Shown: positions 1 through 7,198 of the stretch, in pieces
Layout: the number at the start of each line of letters is the position of its first letter
Position numbering within the stretch: position 1 is the stretch's first letter
Source: an uncultured Clostridium sp.
Lineage (GTDB): Bacteria; Bacillota; Clostridia; TANB77; CAG-508
Direction of reading: 5' to 3'
NCBI GenBank assembly: GCA_958422985.1
Contig: CATZPY010000018.1
Coordinates: 1-21,366 of the forward strand
Length of the DNA stretch: 21,366 nucleotides
Notes under the pieces: model-generated
The model's input: the letters and a program-made list of their open reading frames with translations, nothing else
Told to the model about the DNA's origin: nothing
Database searches by the model: none
Made by a program: the position numbers and the translations under genes

Positions 1-147
1 GTCCTAAGTACTTCTATTTAATCATCTTATTTTACATTTTTCAAGCTTTTTTCATTTTGCTTTTTCGACAAATTATGAACTAGTTTCCTTCTAAGTCAGA
101 AAAATGGTCTCCATTTTTTGTAAAATATATTTTACAGGAAGACGCTT

Positions 148-201
148 ATGAAACATAATCATAAAAGGTGTTCAGATGAATTTAAACTTCAAGTAGTTTA
201 A
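148..201 (+). pseudogene. Remnant of an IS3-family transposase OrfA start
   Basis: The ATG at 148 follows a GGAAG ribosome site and encodes MKHNHKRCSDEFKLQVV before a stop. The SDEFKLQVV stretch matches the usual opening of IS3-family OrfA proteins (helix-turn-helix, S-x-E-F-K-x-x-V-V). Nothing downstream continues the transposase, so this is at most the left end of a decayed element. An inverted repeat at 100-118 (AAAAATGG / CCATTTTT, 3-nt loop) lies just upstream and may belong to the IS end. It is the only plus-strand coding trace I accept. The match is short, so a chance resemblance is possible. Confidence 0.45.
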
Positions 202-213
202 GTAAAACTATAT

Positions 214-259
214 AGAAAAAATTAAAAGACCAACTAAATATTGTTAATTAGCCTTTTAA
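214..259 (-). terminator. Rho-independent terminator ending the F1-like ATPase operon
   Basis: Read on the minus strand, TTAAAAGGCTAATTA pairs with the sequence ending in GGTCTTTTAA to give a stem of about 15 bp that includes G-U pairs. A run of T follows (214-223 region). It lies about 90 nt past the stop codon of the last operon gene and in the right orientation. Confidence 0.7.
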
Positions 260-300
260 AAAAAGTTTATTTTCAAGTAGTAACAATTGTGGTAAAAAAA

Positions 301-327
301 TGAGGGACAGTACAAAACCTTCCCTCA
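301..327. repeat. Short intergenic hairpin repeat (divergent copy)
   Basis: TGAGGGA (301-307) pairs with TCCCTCA (321-327) just after the stop codon of the gene ending at 346. The neighbouring CGGGATT on the minus strand resembles the arms of the hairpin repeats at 14727, 17076, 21114 and 21182. It is the most divergent member of that group. It may also help terminate or protect the operon mRNA 3' end. Confidence 0.4.
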
Positions 328-345
328 ATCCCGTTTCAATTTTAA

Positions 346-2010
346 TTAATTTTTATTTTCTCCATATGGAGTAAGATAACTTAATCCACGTATTAATAAT
401 TGCTCTTTTTCTTTTGTTTGTAAAGAATCGAAGCTCATATTTATTGTGTAAGTATCTGTTATTACTTTTGCTTCTTGACCATCTTGTATATCTATTACTT
501 GATATTCATCTTTTTCATAATTATATATTTCTACTCTTTGTTTATATCTTACTATTGCATATGATAATGGAGATACTTCATAAGTTGTTCCATTTACAGT
601 TATATTACATCTTTCTAAAAAGAAATATAAATCTTGTCCATCATATAAAAATGCTTGGTCTAATTTTGTTTTATTGGTTTCTACTGCTAAGTTTGTTTCT
701 AAATAAACATCATTACTTTCTTCTACAATATTTGAAAAGTGATTTATTCTATACATCATTCCATTGTTGTTTGGAAATACTATTGCCATATCTTCTGGGA
801 ATATAACTTTATTTTCTTTTTCTGCATAATATACTGGTGTAGAATCTAATGTAACTTTTTTGTCTGTTGCTTTTAATTCTGTAAGTCCTTCTTTTCTAGT
901 AAAAGTTAATTCTCCTTTATATTCTACTTTTTGACCAGAATACCATTGGAAGAAATTGTGGCTTTCTGTTTTTGTACTATTTAAATTTGCTATTATTATT
1001 GATACCACAATTATTATTATTATTAATGCTGAAATAATTGATATTGTTATTATTGTATTTTTTCTTTTTTTCTTTTTCTCTAATAACTCTTCTTCTTTTT
1101 CTAGCTTTTCTTTTCTTTTTTGGCTTTCTTCATTTTCTTCTGGCTCATTAATTATGATATCTTCTTTGCTATCTCCATTTTCTATTACAGAAGTATTTAC
1201 TTTTTTGCTTTTCTTTTCTACTTTAGCATTATCTAAATTTTCTTCTTTTTCTACCTTAGCCTCATCTAAATTTTCTTCTTTAGTACTTCCTTCTTTTTTA
1301 TCTTTTGCCATTTCGTCTAAATTTTCACTTTCTTCTTTTGTTTTTTTACCTCTTAGTTTAGCAATATTCGCTTCTAATATTTCATTGTTTGTTTTTGTTT
1401 TTTTAGCTTGTTTTTTAGAATTTTCATTTTCTAATATATCTTCTTTAGGAGCTTTTTCCGTAGTTATCTCATTAATTTTGTCTGCTTCATTTTCAAGCTC
1501 TTTTTTATCTTCTGTAGTTTTCTTAGTTGCCTTTTTCTTAGTTTTTGTATTTGTACTAACTTTTTTTGCAGTACTTTTTTTCACTTGTTTTTTTGGCTTT
1601 TCTTCTTTAGTATTATCTTCAGGCACAATTGCCTCACTTTGTTTTTTTTCTGTATTAGAATTTTCTTTAGACACATTTGTATCGTTTTCATCTACAGCAA
1701 CTTTTTCTACATTTTCTTCTTTCTCTTTATCCTTCTTTGTCTTTTTCTCTGTTTCTTCTTTCTTCGTGTCCACTTTCTTTGTTGTCGCTTTTTTCTTCAC
1801 TGTTGTCTTTTTCGAATCCGTTTTCGAATCTGTCGTCTTCGAATCCTCTTTCTTCGTTGTTTTCTTCGCTACTGTCGTCTTCTCCGCTGTTTCCTTGTTT
1901 GCTACTGTTTTCTTCGCTTTGGATTCTTTCTCTGCTGTTTTGTTTTCCTTTGTTTTCTTTAATTCTACTTCCTCTTCTTTTTTCTTTTGATTTTCTTTCT
2001 CTTCTTTCAT
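346..2010 (-). CDS. Lys-rich single-pass membrane protein with extracellular C-terminal domain
   Basis: This 554-residue protein of unknown function ends the ATPase operon. I start it at the ATG at 2010 because AAAGGAG lies 7 nt upstream; the reading frame is open further upstream but without a ribosome site. Residues 1 to about 310 are low-complexity and rich in Lys, Glu, Thr and Ala (KKTT/KKAT motifs like histone H1 tails), probably disordered and cytoplasmic. A KKKKRK cluster precedes one hydrophobic helix at about 315-338, which fits an N-in/C-out topology. The remaining roughly 215 residues form an ectodomain. Its middle (YDGQDLYFFLERCNITV, then an IYNYEKDEYQVI stretch) resembles the membrane-proximal domains of the two upstream proteins at 7462-8952 and 9074-14530. 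Its first 284 nt overlap the preceding gene in another frame, and codon use changes there. The role in the machine is inferred from position and shared domain only. Confidence 0.85.
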   Translation of the reverse strand: MKEEKENQKKKEEEVELKKTKENKTAEKESKAKKTVANKETAEKTTVAKKTTKKEDSKTTDSKTDSKKTTVKKKATTKKVDTKKEETEKKTKKDKEKEENVEKVAVDENDTNVSKENSNTEKKQSEAIVPEDNTKEEKPKKQVKKSTAKKVSTNTKTKKKATKKTTEDKKELENEADKINEITTEKAPKEDILENENSKKQAKKTKTNNEILEANIAKLRGKKTKEESENLDEMAKDKKEGSTKEENLDEAKVEKEENLDNAKVEKKSKKVNTSVIENGDSKEDIIINEPEENEESQKRKEKLEKEEELLEKKKKRKNTIITISIISALIIIIIVVSIIIANLNSTKTESHNFFQWYSGQKVEYKGELTFTRKEGLTELKATDKKVTLDSTPVYYAEKENKVIFPEDMAIVFPNNNGMMYRINHFSNIVEESNDVYLETNLAVETNKTKLDQAFLYDGQDLYFFLERCNITVNGTTYEVSPLSYAIVRYKQRVEIYNYEKDEYQVIDIQDGQEAKVITDTYTINMSFDSLQTKEKEQLLIRGLSYLTPYGENKN

Positions 2011-2527
2011 CAACCGTTCTCCTTTTATGGTTTGTAATAATATCTTCAAAATTCTTTAAGAAGAAATATATTGCATATACTATTAAAAATATTATTAAAC
2101 ATATTTTTATTACAAGTACATATGGATCATTACTTTCTTCTATCATATAACTTGTTAGTATATTTATTAAATATAGCGCAATAATTTGTGCTACTGTACT
2201 TACTATTTCTAAAATTGCTTTTTTATAATTAAGTATTGCAAATATTATAGATGAAATAGCTATCATTAGTAAATATAATAATATATTTCTACTATATACA
2301 CAAGCAGTAAATATTACTAAAAATGTTCGTATAAGAATTGATATAATCATTATAATTTGCTTATTACTAAGTCCCATAAACATTCCACTTAATATTACAC
2401 TCTTTTTGTGTATATTAAATTTTTTTGTTACTAAATACATTATAAAACTTAATAATAATATTATTCCTAAAAATATTGGCAATACCCAAGCAACTTTGCT
2501 TAATTCATAAAGTATTGTATCTAACAT
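1727..2527 (-). CDS. Five-helix membrane protein with charged C-terminal tail
   Basis: This 266-residue protein starts one base after the epsilon-like gene, with GAGGAA as ribosome site. I see five hydrophobic helices at about 13-33, 56-77, 81-100, 104-128 and 136-158. Arg67 lies within the second helix (SILIRTFLV). From about residue 168 the chain becomes a hydrophilic tail, first basic (RRERKSKEKRR), then rich in Glu, Asp, Asn and Ser. The tail is encoded entirely in the 284-nt overlap with the next gene. It does not match a family I recognise. In a normal atp operon nothing of this kind follows epsilon. Because the operon lacks an a subunit, it is a candidate stator or membrane partner, but it lacks the recognisable a-subunit helix around the essential Arg. 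The membrane part is convincing; the full tail depends on the overlap being truly translated. Confidence 0.75.
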   Translation of the reverse strand: MLDTILYELSKVAWVLPIFLGIILLLSFIMYLVTKKFNIHKKSVILSGMFMGLSNKQIIMIISILIRTFLVIFTACVYSRNILLYLLMIAISSIIFAILNYKKAILEIVSTVAQIIALYLINILTSYMIEESNDPYVLVIKICLIIFLIVYAIYFFLKNFEDIITNHKRRTVDERRERKSKEKRRGSRIKENKGKQNSRERIQSEENSSKQGNSGEDDSSEENNEERGFEDDRFENGFEKDNSEEKSDNKESGHEERRNREKDKEG

Positions 2528-2528
2528 T

Positions 2529-2813
2529 TTATTCCTCTTTTATAAATAATCTAAATTCATTATGTTTTAACATATAATATCCTATTATATTTGTTAATTT
2601 AACAAAATTATCTATAGAAATTATCTCTATATCTCCATCTATTTCTCCAATTACTGGCAAATAATCTTCCATAATACTTAAATTATATTTTTTACTCTTA
2701 ATTTTTATTATAGAAACATTATCATATGTTTTTAAGCCTTTTTGTATGTTTAAAATTTTTACTTTCATTTTGGCAACTTGGCCAACTTTTTCTTCTACTT
2801 TTTCATTATTCAT
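2529..2813 (-). CDS. F1 epsilon-like subunit, beta-sandwich domain only
   Basis: This 94-residue protein starts with an ATG that overlaps the end of the beta gene by 8 nt, which suggests translational coupling. From about residue 16 the pattern MKVKILNIQKGLKTYDNV, then LSIMEDYLPVIGEI and a run of alternating beta strands, fits the N-terminal beta sandwich of F-type epsilon, where LGIxPGHAPLL is usual. The usual C-terminal two-helix hairpin, which inhibits ATP hydrolysis in many bacteria, is absent: the protein is about 40 residues shorter than a standard epsilon (about 135). The assignment rests on position after beta as well as the fold pattern, because identity is weak. If correct, it would cap gamma at the c-ring without the usual inhibitory arm. 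Confidence 0.65.
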   Translation of the reverse strand: MNNEKVEEKVGQVAKMKVKILNIQKGLKTYDNVSIIKIKSKKYNLSIMEDYLPVIGEIDGDIEIISIDNFVKLTNIIGYYMLKHNEFRLFIKEE

Positions 2814-4173
2814 GTAATGTACCTCTAAATAATAATTTACTTTCGTCTACATCATCATATTTTCCATTTAAAATATCTTCTACATCGCGAAGTGTGTCTT
2901 CTATGTCTACCATTACACCTTTTATACCTGTGTAATTTTCAGAAACAAACATAGGTTGTGTAAAATAATTTCTTAACTTTCTAGAACGATAAAATATCAT
3001 TCTATCTTCTTCAGATAGTTCATCTATACCTAAAACTGCAATTATTTCTTCTAGTTCTTCGTATCTAGATAAATATCTTAATGTTTCTTGTACTAAGTCA
3101 TAATGTTTTTGACCTACAATTTCTGCGTCTACTGCTTTACTTGTAGTTTTAAATACATTTATTGCTGGGTAAATACCCTTTTCTGCAACTTTACGGTCAA
3201 GAACTACTTGCCCGTCCATATGTGTTGTAACGGCTTGAACAGCTTCATCTGTTATATCATCCGCTGGTATATATATTGCTTGGAATGATGTTATAGATCC
3301 TTTGTCTGTAGAATTTATTCTTTCTTCTACATCTGTTACATCTGACACCATTGTTGTAGGATATCCATTTTCTATTGGAACCCTCTTCATTTCTGTTGAT
3401 ATTTCAGACTTTGCTTGAATAAAACGATATATGTTATCTATAAAAACTAATACGTCTTGATTCTTTTCATCTCTTAAGTACTCTGCAAGTGTTAACCCAC
3501 TATATACAGCTTTAGATCGTGAACATGGATTTTCACCCATTTGTCCAAATACCATAGACATTTTGTCTAATAAGTCTGATTCTTCCATTTCTTCTATTAG
3601 TTCTTGTCCTTCACGAGAACGTTCACCAACACCTATAAATACTGCGTTAGATTTTAATCTTTTGTAAACATTGTTTATAATTTCTTTTATTAAAACTGTT
3701 TTTCCAACTCCTGCCCCACCTAGAAGTCCCATTTTAAATCCTTTTTGAAGTGGTGCGAAAAAGTCTAAAGCTTTTATTCCTGTCCATAATGGCTCATTAT
3801 TTATGTTTATTTCCTTAAAAGAAAGTTTTCTGTCATATACATTTCTTGTTCTTATAGATTTTAATTCTTTATGGTTTATTACATCTCCATATGGGCTAAA
3901 TACTTTTCCTAACATTTCATCAGAGTATTCTATTTTAAGCCCACCTTCTTCAAGTGTTACAGTTCCTCCTTTTTTTAATCCTATAACTCTTTCAAAAGGT
4001 ACTGTAGATGCAATATTATTATCTATTTGAACAACTTCAAATTTTCTTATACCTTCATCGTCTTTATATGTTAATATATCATTAATTTTGACATTGTCAC
4101 TAAATAATAATACTTTAACATTAAGTTCGGAAATACCAATTATTCTTCCTATTATTTCCTTTTCGTTAGTCAT
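2806..4173 (-). CDS. F1-type ATPase beta-like catalytic subunit
   Basis: This 455-residue protein is clearly a beta subunit of the F1 family. The P-loop GGAGVGKT is at 152-159, the catalytic glutamate is Glu184 in GVGERSREG, the Walker B strand VLVFIDNIYRF is at 241-251, SITSFQAIYIPADD is at 303-316, GIYPAI follows near 333, and the torque loop DELSEED is at 384-390. All residues I would expect for ATP hydrolysis are present. Some normally strict stretches differ, such as QMGENPCSR for QMNEPPGxR and STEMKRVPIENGYPTTM in the hexamer-interface region. This marks a divergent lineage rather than the housekeeping AtpD. It follows gamma by 18 nt, with GGAAGGTG as ribosome site, and its end overlaps epsilon. 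I give no gene symbol because this appears to be a non-canonical paralogue. Confidence 0.95.
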   Translation of the reverse strand: MTNEKEIIGRIIGISELNVKVLLFSDNVKINDILTYKDDEGIRKFEVVQIDNNIASTVPFERVIGLKKGGTVTLEEGGLKIEYSDEMLGKVFSPYGDVINHKELKSIRTRNVYDRKLSFKEININNEPLWTGIKALDFFAPLQKGFKMGLLGGAGVGKTVLIKEIINNVYKRLKSNAVFIGVGERSREGQELIEEMEESDLLDKMSMVFGQMGENPCSRSKAVYSGLTLAEYLRDEKNQDVLVFIDNIYRFIQAKSEISTEMKRVPIENGYPTTMVSDVTDVEERINSTDKGSITSFQAIYIPADDITDEAVQAVTTHMDGQVVLDRKVAEKGIYPAINVFKTTSKAVDAEIVGQKHYDLVQETLRYLSRYEELEEIIAVLGIDELSEEDRMIFYRSRKLRNYFTQPMFVSENYTGIKGVMVDIEDTLRDVEDILNGKYDDVDESKLLFRGTLHE

Positions 4174-4191
4174 TATATCTACACCTTCCTA

Positions 4192-4986
4192 CTATTCTTC
4201 CTTAAAATTTAAATTTGTAAAATTCTCTAAAACTTTTTTAAAGTTCTTATTTTTGATAATTTTTCTTTCTTTTCTTAAATTAACTTCTTCTAGTTCATCT
4301 AGTTTTTTTAAAGATTCTTTTGTTATGGTTTGCCTCATAATATTTTCTGAAGCAAAGCTATTTTCTGTTGCAATTTTTATTTCGTAAGATAAATATAGTA
4401 CAATTATATTTCTTAATATACTATTTATATCTCCTTCTATTACAAAGTCTTCTAAGTGTCGCTTCTTAGTTTGCATCTCCTCTTCTTGCATACTTTCTAG
4501 TGGAAGTATTTTCTTTTTTCTTAGCTCTATTTTACTTATATTATAATAATGATTATAGATGATATTTACTTCACTATATTTTGCATTTAGCATTGCATCA
4601 TACAAAATATCTTCTATCTCTCCTATTTTACTTGGATACTCATCTTTTGTCATTGATAAAATTACATTTTGTTTTTCGTTTGTAATTTTCTTTCCTATAA
4701 TAATTTTGTCTATATTCTCATCTGCTTTTGCTAAGTCATTTACATTTGTGTTAAAGTTACCACAAAATCCTAAATCATTTCCAACGTATACATTTAGAGG
4801 CTTGTCTTCTTTATTTAACTTTAATATTTTTTTATCTAGTATTAAATTTCTGTTGTTTAGTATATTGTCTGCAAAATCTGAAATTTCTTTTTCGTATTCA
4901 AAATACTTTTCAGCATTTTTTCTTGCAGTATCTACTCTAAGTAAAGAATGAAAATTCATTACTTTTACTACATTTCTTATTTTCAT
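4192..4986 (-). CDS. F1 gamma-like central stalk subunit
   Basis: This 264-residue protein shares an ATGA overlap with the end of the alpha gene, so translation is coupled. GNDLGFCGNFN at 70-80 matches the family motif STDRGLCGGLN. The C-terminal helix keeps the family pattern: an SEN.MRQTITKESLKKL stretch (usual SExAARMxAMKxATDNA), then LRKERKIIKNKNFKKVL (usual YNxARQAxITxEIxEIV). The N-terminal helix also aligns, although the usual IxxTxKITxAMxMVAxxK motif is weak (IRNVVKVMNFHSLLRVDTARKN). It is somewhat shorter than a standard gamma (about 285). The gamma and c-loop interfaces being kept supports a rotor that still turns. Confidence 0.85.
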   Translation of the reverse strand: MKIRNVVKVMNFHSLLRVDTARKNAEKYFEYEKEISDFADNILNNRNLILDKKILKLNKEDKPLNVYVGNDLGFCGNFNTNVNDLAKADENIDKIIIGKKITNEKQNVILSMTKDEYPSKIGEIEDILYDAMLNAKYSEVNIIYNHYYNISKIELRKKKILPLESMQEEEMQTKKRHLEDFVIEGDINSILRNIIVLYLSYEIKIATENSFASENIMRQTITKESLKKLDELEEVNLRKERKIIKNKNFKKVLENFTNLNFKEE

Positions 4987-6332
4987 TTAGCATCCTCACC
5001 TAACATTTTGAATCTTTCTTTTATTTCTTCTTGTGATAATGGAGAGAATTTATTTTGTCTTAATGCTTGTTCTATTGCTTTTCCCGTTTTCATTTTCTCT
5101 CTTAATTCTTGGCTCATTTCGTCCATATTTGCAAGTTCATAAACTTCCTTTGTTTCTAAATAGCTTAAAAGTTTAAGTCTTACACTAGAACCTAGTTTTT
5201 TCATATCGGTTGTTTGTACTGCTCCACCTAATCTAGAAACAGATACACCATAGTTTATTGCTGGTTTTTGACCTTTTTTAAATTGTTTTTCTGATAATAC
5301 AATTTGTCCGTCTGTTATAGATATAATGTTTGTAGAAATATAATCTGTTATATCTCCACCTTTTGTTTCTACTATTGGAAGAACTGTTATAGAACCACCA
5401 CATTTGTGCTGACATCCTTTTTCTAATAATCTTGAATGTAAAAAGAATATATCTGCTGGGTATGCTTCTCTTCCTGGTGCTTTGTTAGATATTAAGCTTA
5501 TTTCTCTGTAGCTTTCTGCATGACTCTTTAGGTCGTCAATTACAACTACTACATCTTTCTTTTGCATCATGTATTCTTCAGCAATTGATAATCCTACATA
5601 TGGTATTAAACTTTGTACTGTTGTTTTATCATCGTTTGTTGCTGCTACTATCATTGTATATGATAATGCATTTCTTCTTAATAGTTCATTATATATTGTT
5701 TTTATTTCTTTTTTAGTTTTACCAACTGCTATATAAATACATATAATATCATTTTTGTTAGACTTTTCTTTCATTATTTTCCCTTGGTTTACTATAGTAT
5801 CTAAAGCAATTTGGGTTTTTCCTGTCTTTTTATCGCCTATTATTAATTGCCTTTGACCTCTACCTATTGGGTATATTAAGTCTATTCCAGCAATTCCTGT
5901 CATCATAGGTCTATTTACAGGTGTTCTATCCATTATAGGTACTGTTGGCTTTTCTATATCTATATATTTAAACTTTTCGAATGCTCTTCCTGTTAATAAA
6001 TCTATCCCGAATAAGTCTGTAACTCTACCTAGAGCCTCTTCTGCAAAGATGGCTCTAAATCTTTCCCCTGTTGTATTTACAGTATCACCAATTTTTATTG
6101 GTTCATCTTCTTTTACAACAGCTACTATTACAGAGTTCTCCTTTATTTCGTTAACATATCCCATTCCTTTTCCTCTTATTATTACTTTTTCATAATAAGT
6201 AACATTTTCAAGTCCAGATACTTCTATAATATAGTCCTTTAGCCTAATTACTTTTCCTGTATCAAATACATTTTTTTCTTCTTTAATTTTCTTCAATTTG
6301 TTTTCTACAAGATTGCTAATATGCTCGCCCAT
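4983..6332 (-). CDS. F1-type ATPase alpha-like subunit, C-terminally short
   Basis: This 449-residue protein starts at an ATG preceded by AAAGGAG. It has the alpha-type P-loop GDKKTGKT near 166-173, the AYREISLI-like strand, PGREAYPADIFFLHSRLLE, and SVSRLGGAVQT with the arginine finger at Arg367, which reaches the beta active site in F1. Those are hallmark alpha features, so it can form the alternating hexamer with beta. It lacks about 65 residues of the usual C-terminal helical domain: the end (KFSPLSQEEIKERFKMLGEDAK) stops where normal alpha continues. A short N-terminal helix (residues 1-20), which in true ATP synthases contacts delta, is kept. It overlaps gamma by 4 nt. Confidence 0.93.
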   Translation of the reverse strand: MGEHISNLVENKLKKIKEEKNVFDTGKVIRLKDYIIEVSGLENVTYYEKVIIRGKGMGYVNEIKENSVIVAVVKEDEPIKIGDTVNTTGERFRAIFAEEALGRVTDLFGIDLLTGRAFEKFKYIDIEKPTVPIMDRTPVNRPMMTGIAGIDLIYPIGRGQRQLIIGDKKTGKTQIALDTIVNQGKIMKEKSNKNDIICIYIAVGKTKKEIKTIYNELLRRNALSYTMIVAATNDDKTTVQSLIPYVGLSIAEEYMMQKKDVVVVIDDLKSHAESYREISLISNKAPGREAYPADIFFLHSRLLEKGCQHKCGGSITVLPIVETKGGDITDYISTNIISITDGQIVLSEKQFKKGQKPAINYGVSVSRLGGAVQTTDMKKLGSSVRLKLLSYLETKEVYELANMDEMSQELREKMKTGKAIEQALRQNKFSPLSQEEIKERFKMLGEDAK

Positions 6333-6342
6333 TTTTTCTCCT

Positions 6343-6441
6343 TTACTTTATATAGTTTGAACAATTTTGATGTTCTTTTATTTTTTCGTGAAAGCTTTTA
6401 AGAACATCCTTAAAAAATTCACTTTTATATACTATAGTCAT
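6343..6441 (-). CDS. Possible 32-residue ORF between b-delta and alpha genes
   Basis: The ATG at 6441 opens a 32-codon frame, MTIVYKSEFFKDVLKSFHEK continuing to NCSNYIK. It overlaps the last 17 nt of the b-delta-like gene, and its stop TAA abuts the AAAGGAG ribosome site of alpha, an arrangement typical of coupled genes. The product would be an amphipathic helix. Its own ribosome site is poor. In ordinary atp operons this slot holds the delta gene, or the C-terminal end of delta. It may be a real micro-subunit, or a relic of the delta C terminus displaced by a frameshift, or chance. Confidence 0.3.
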   Translation of the reverse strand: MTIVYKSEFFKDVLKSFHEKIKEHQNCSNYIK

Positions 6442-7186
6442 ATAATTTGTCTTTGTATTCTATAATAATACCTTTTGACATGTTCTTAAATAATTTTGTT
6501 TTTATTTTTGAACTTAGATAATCATAGTTTTTACTCTCTCTTCCAACATATACATATATTGTAGGAGATATTTTATCCATTCTTTCTTTTATTTTGTCTA
6601 ACATTTCTAAAACATTAAAATTCTTTATTGTTTTTATTATTGGTTCTACATAATCTTTATTTTCGCTATTTAATACACTTTCTACCAAAATTAATTGTTC
6701 TTCTGGTGTTAATGTTAATGACTCGTATATAGCATTTTGTGTAAATAATTCTTTAAATGATTGTAATTCTTTATATTCTTTGTCATCATCATTTTCATGT
6801 ATTTTTATAAAGTCTTTTATAAGCTTTTCACTATCTACGTCAAATTCTTTGTTTAAACCTTTATAATTTTTAAAGAATCCAGATTCCCTAAATTCTGGTG
6901 TTGGAATGTCATATACAATTTTTTCTTCTGGTTTTGTATATGCTGGTATCTCGACAATCTCACCATTTTCTCCTTGTTCTTTAGCTTCGTTTAAACGCTT
7001 AATTTGCTCTGATAATATCTCTATTTCCTTTTCTTTTTCAGCTATTATATAGTCAAAATCTTCAAGTTTATCTAAAAAGTATTTTTTTGTGCTACTATTT
7101 ATTCTTTTTACTAAGTTTTTAAACATAAAGAATGTAAAGATAAACATTATTAAGACCACTATAATTGCTGGTATTATTAATTCCAT
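6425..7186 (-). CDS. b-delta-like stator protein (fused peripheral stalk)
   Basis: This 253-residue protein starts at the ATG at 7186, which has AGGTGA just upstream; the GTG at 7195 lies within that ribosome site. A hydrophobic helix at about 2-22 is followed by a charged, coiled-coil-like stretch (LDKLEDFDYIIAEKEKEIEI to about residue 65), as in the b subunit. A mostly helical region follows, and the C-terminal end KGIIIEYKDKLYDYSI closely follows the delta C-terminal strand pattern GGVVxxVGDKVxDGS. I therefore read it as one chain combining b and delta, as known in Mycobacterium but with a much simpler stalk. It lies between c and alpha, where b and delta are normally encoded. The b part is clear from position and topology; the delta part rests on the last 45 residues. 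Confidence 0.75.
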   Translation of the reverse strand: MELIIPAIIVVLIMFIFTFFMFKNLVKRINSSTKKYFLDKLEDFDYIIAEKEKEIEILSEQIKRLNEAKEQGENGEIVEIPAYTKPEEKIVYDIPTPEFRESGFFKNYKGLNKEFDVDSEKLIKDFIKIHENDDDKEYKELQSFKELFTQNAIYESLTLTPEEQLILVESVLNSENKDYVEPIIKTIKNFNVLEMLDKIKERMDKISPTIYVYVGRESKNYDYLSSKIKTKLFKNMSKGIIIEYKDKLYDYSI

Positions 7187-7198
7187 AATTCTCACCTA

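Noticed and set aside
956..1990. Plus-strand frame of 344 codons rich in Phe and Ser
   Set aside because: It is the antisense of the Lys/Glu-rich tail, where stops are rare on both strands; no ribosome site or sensible domain.
1990..2049. Programmed frameshift joining the five-helix and Lys-rich proteins
   Set aside because: A strong AAAGGAG precedes the ATG at 2010, so independent initiation explains the second protein; no convincing slippery site is present for the shift that would be needed.
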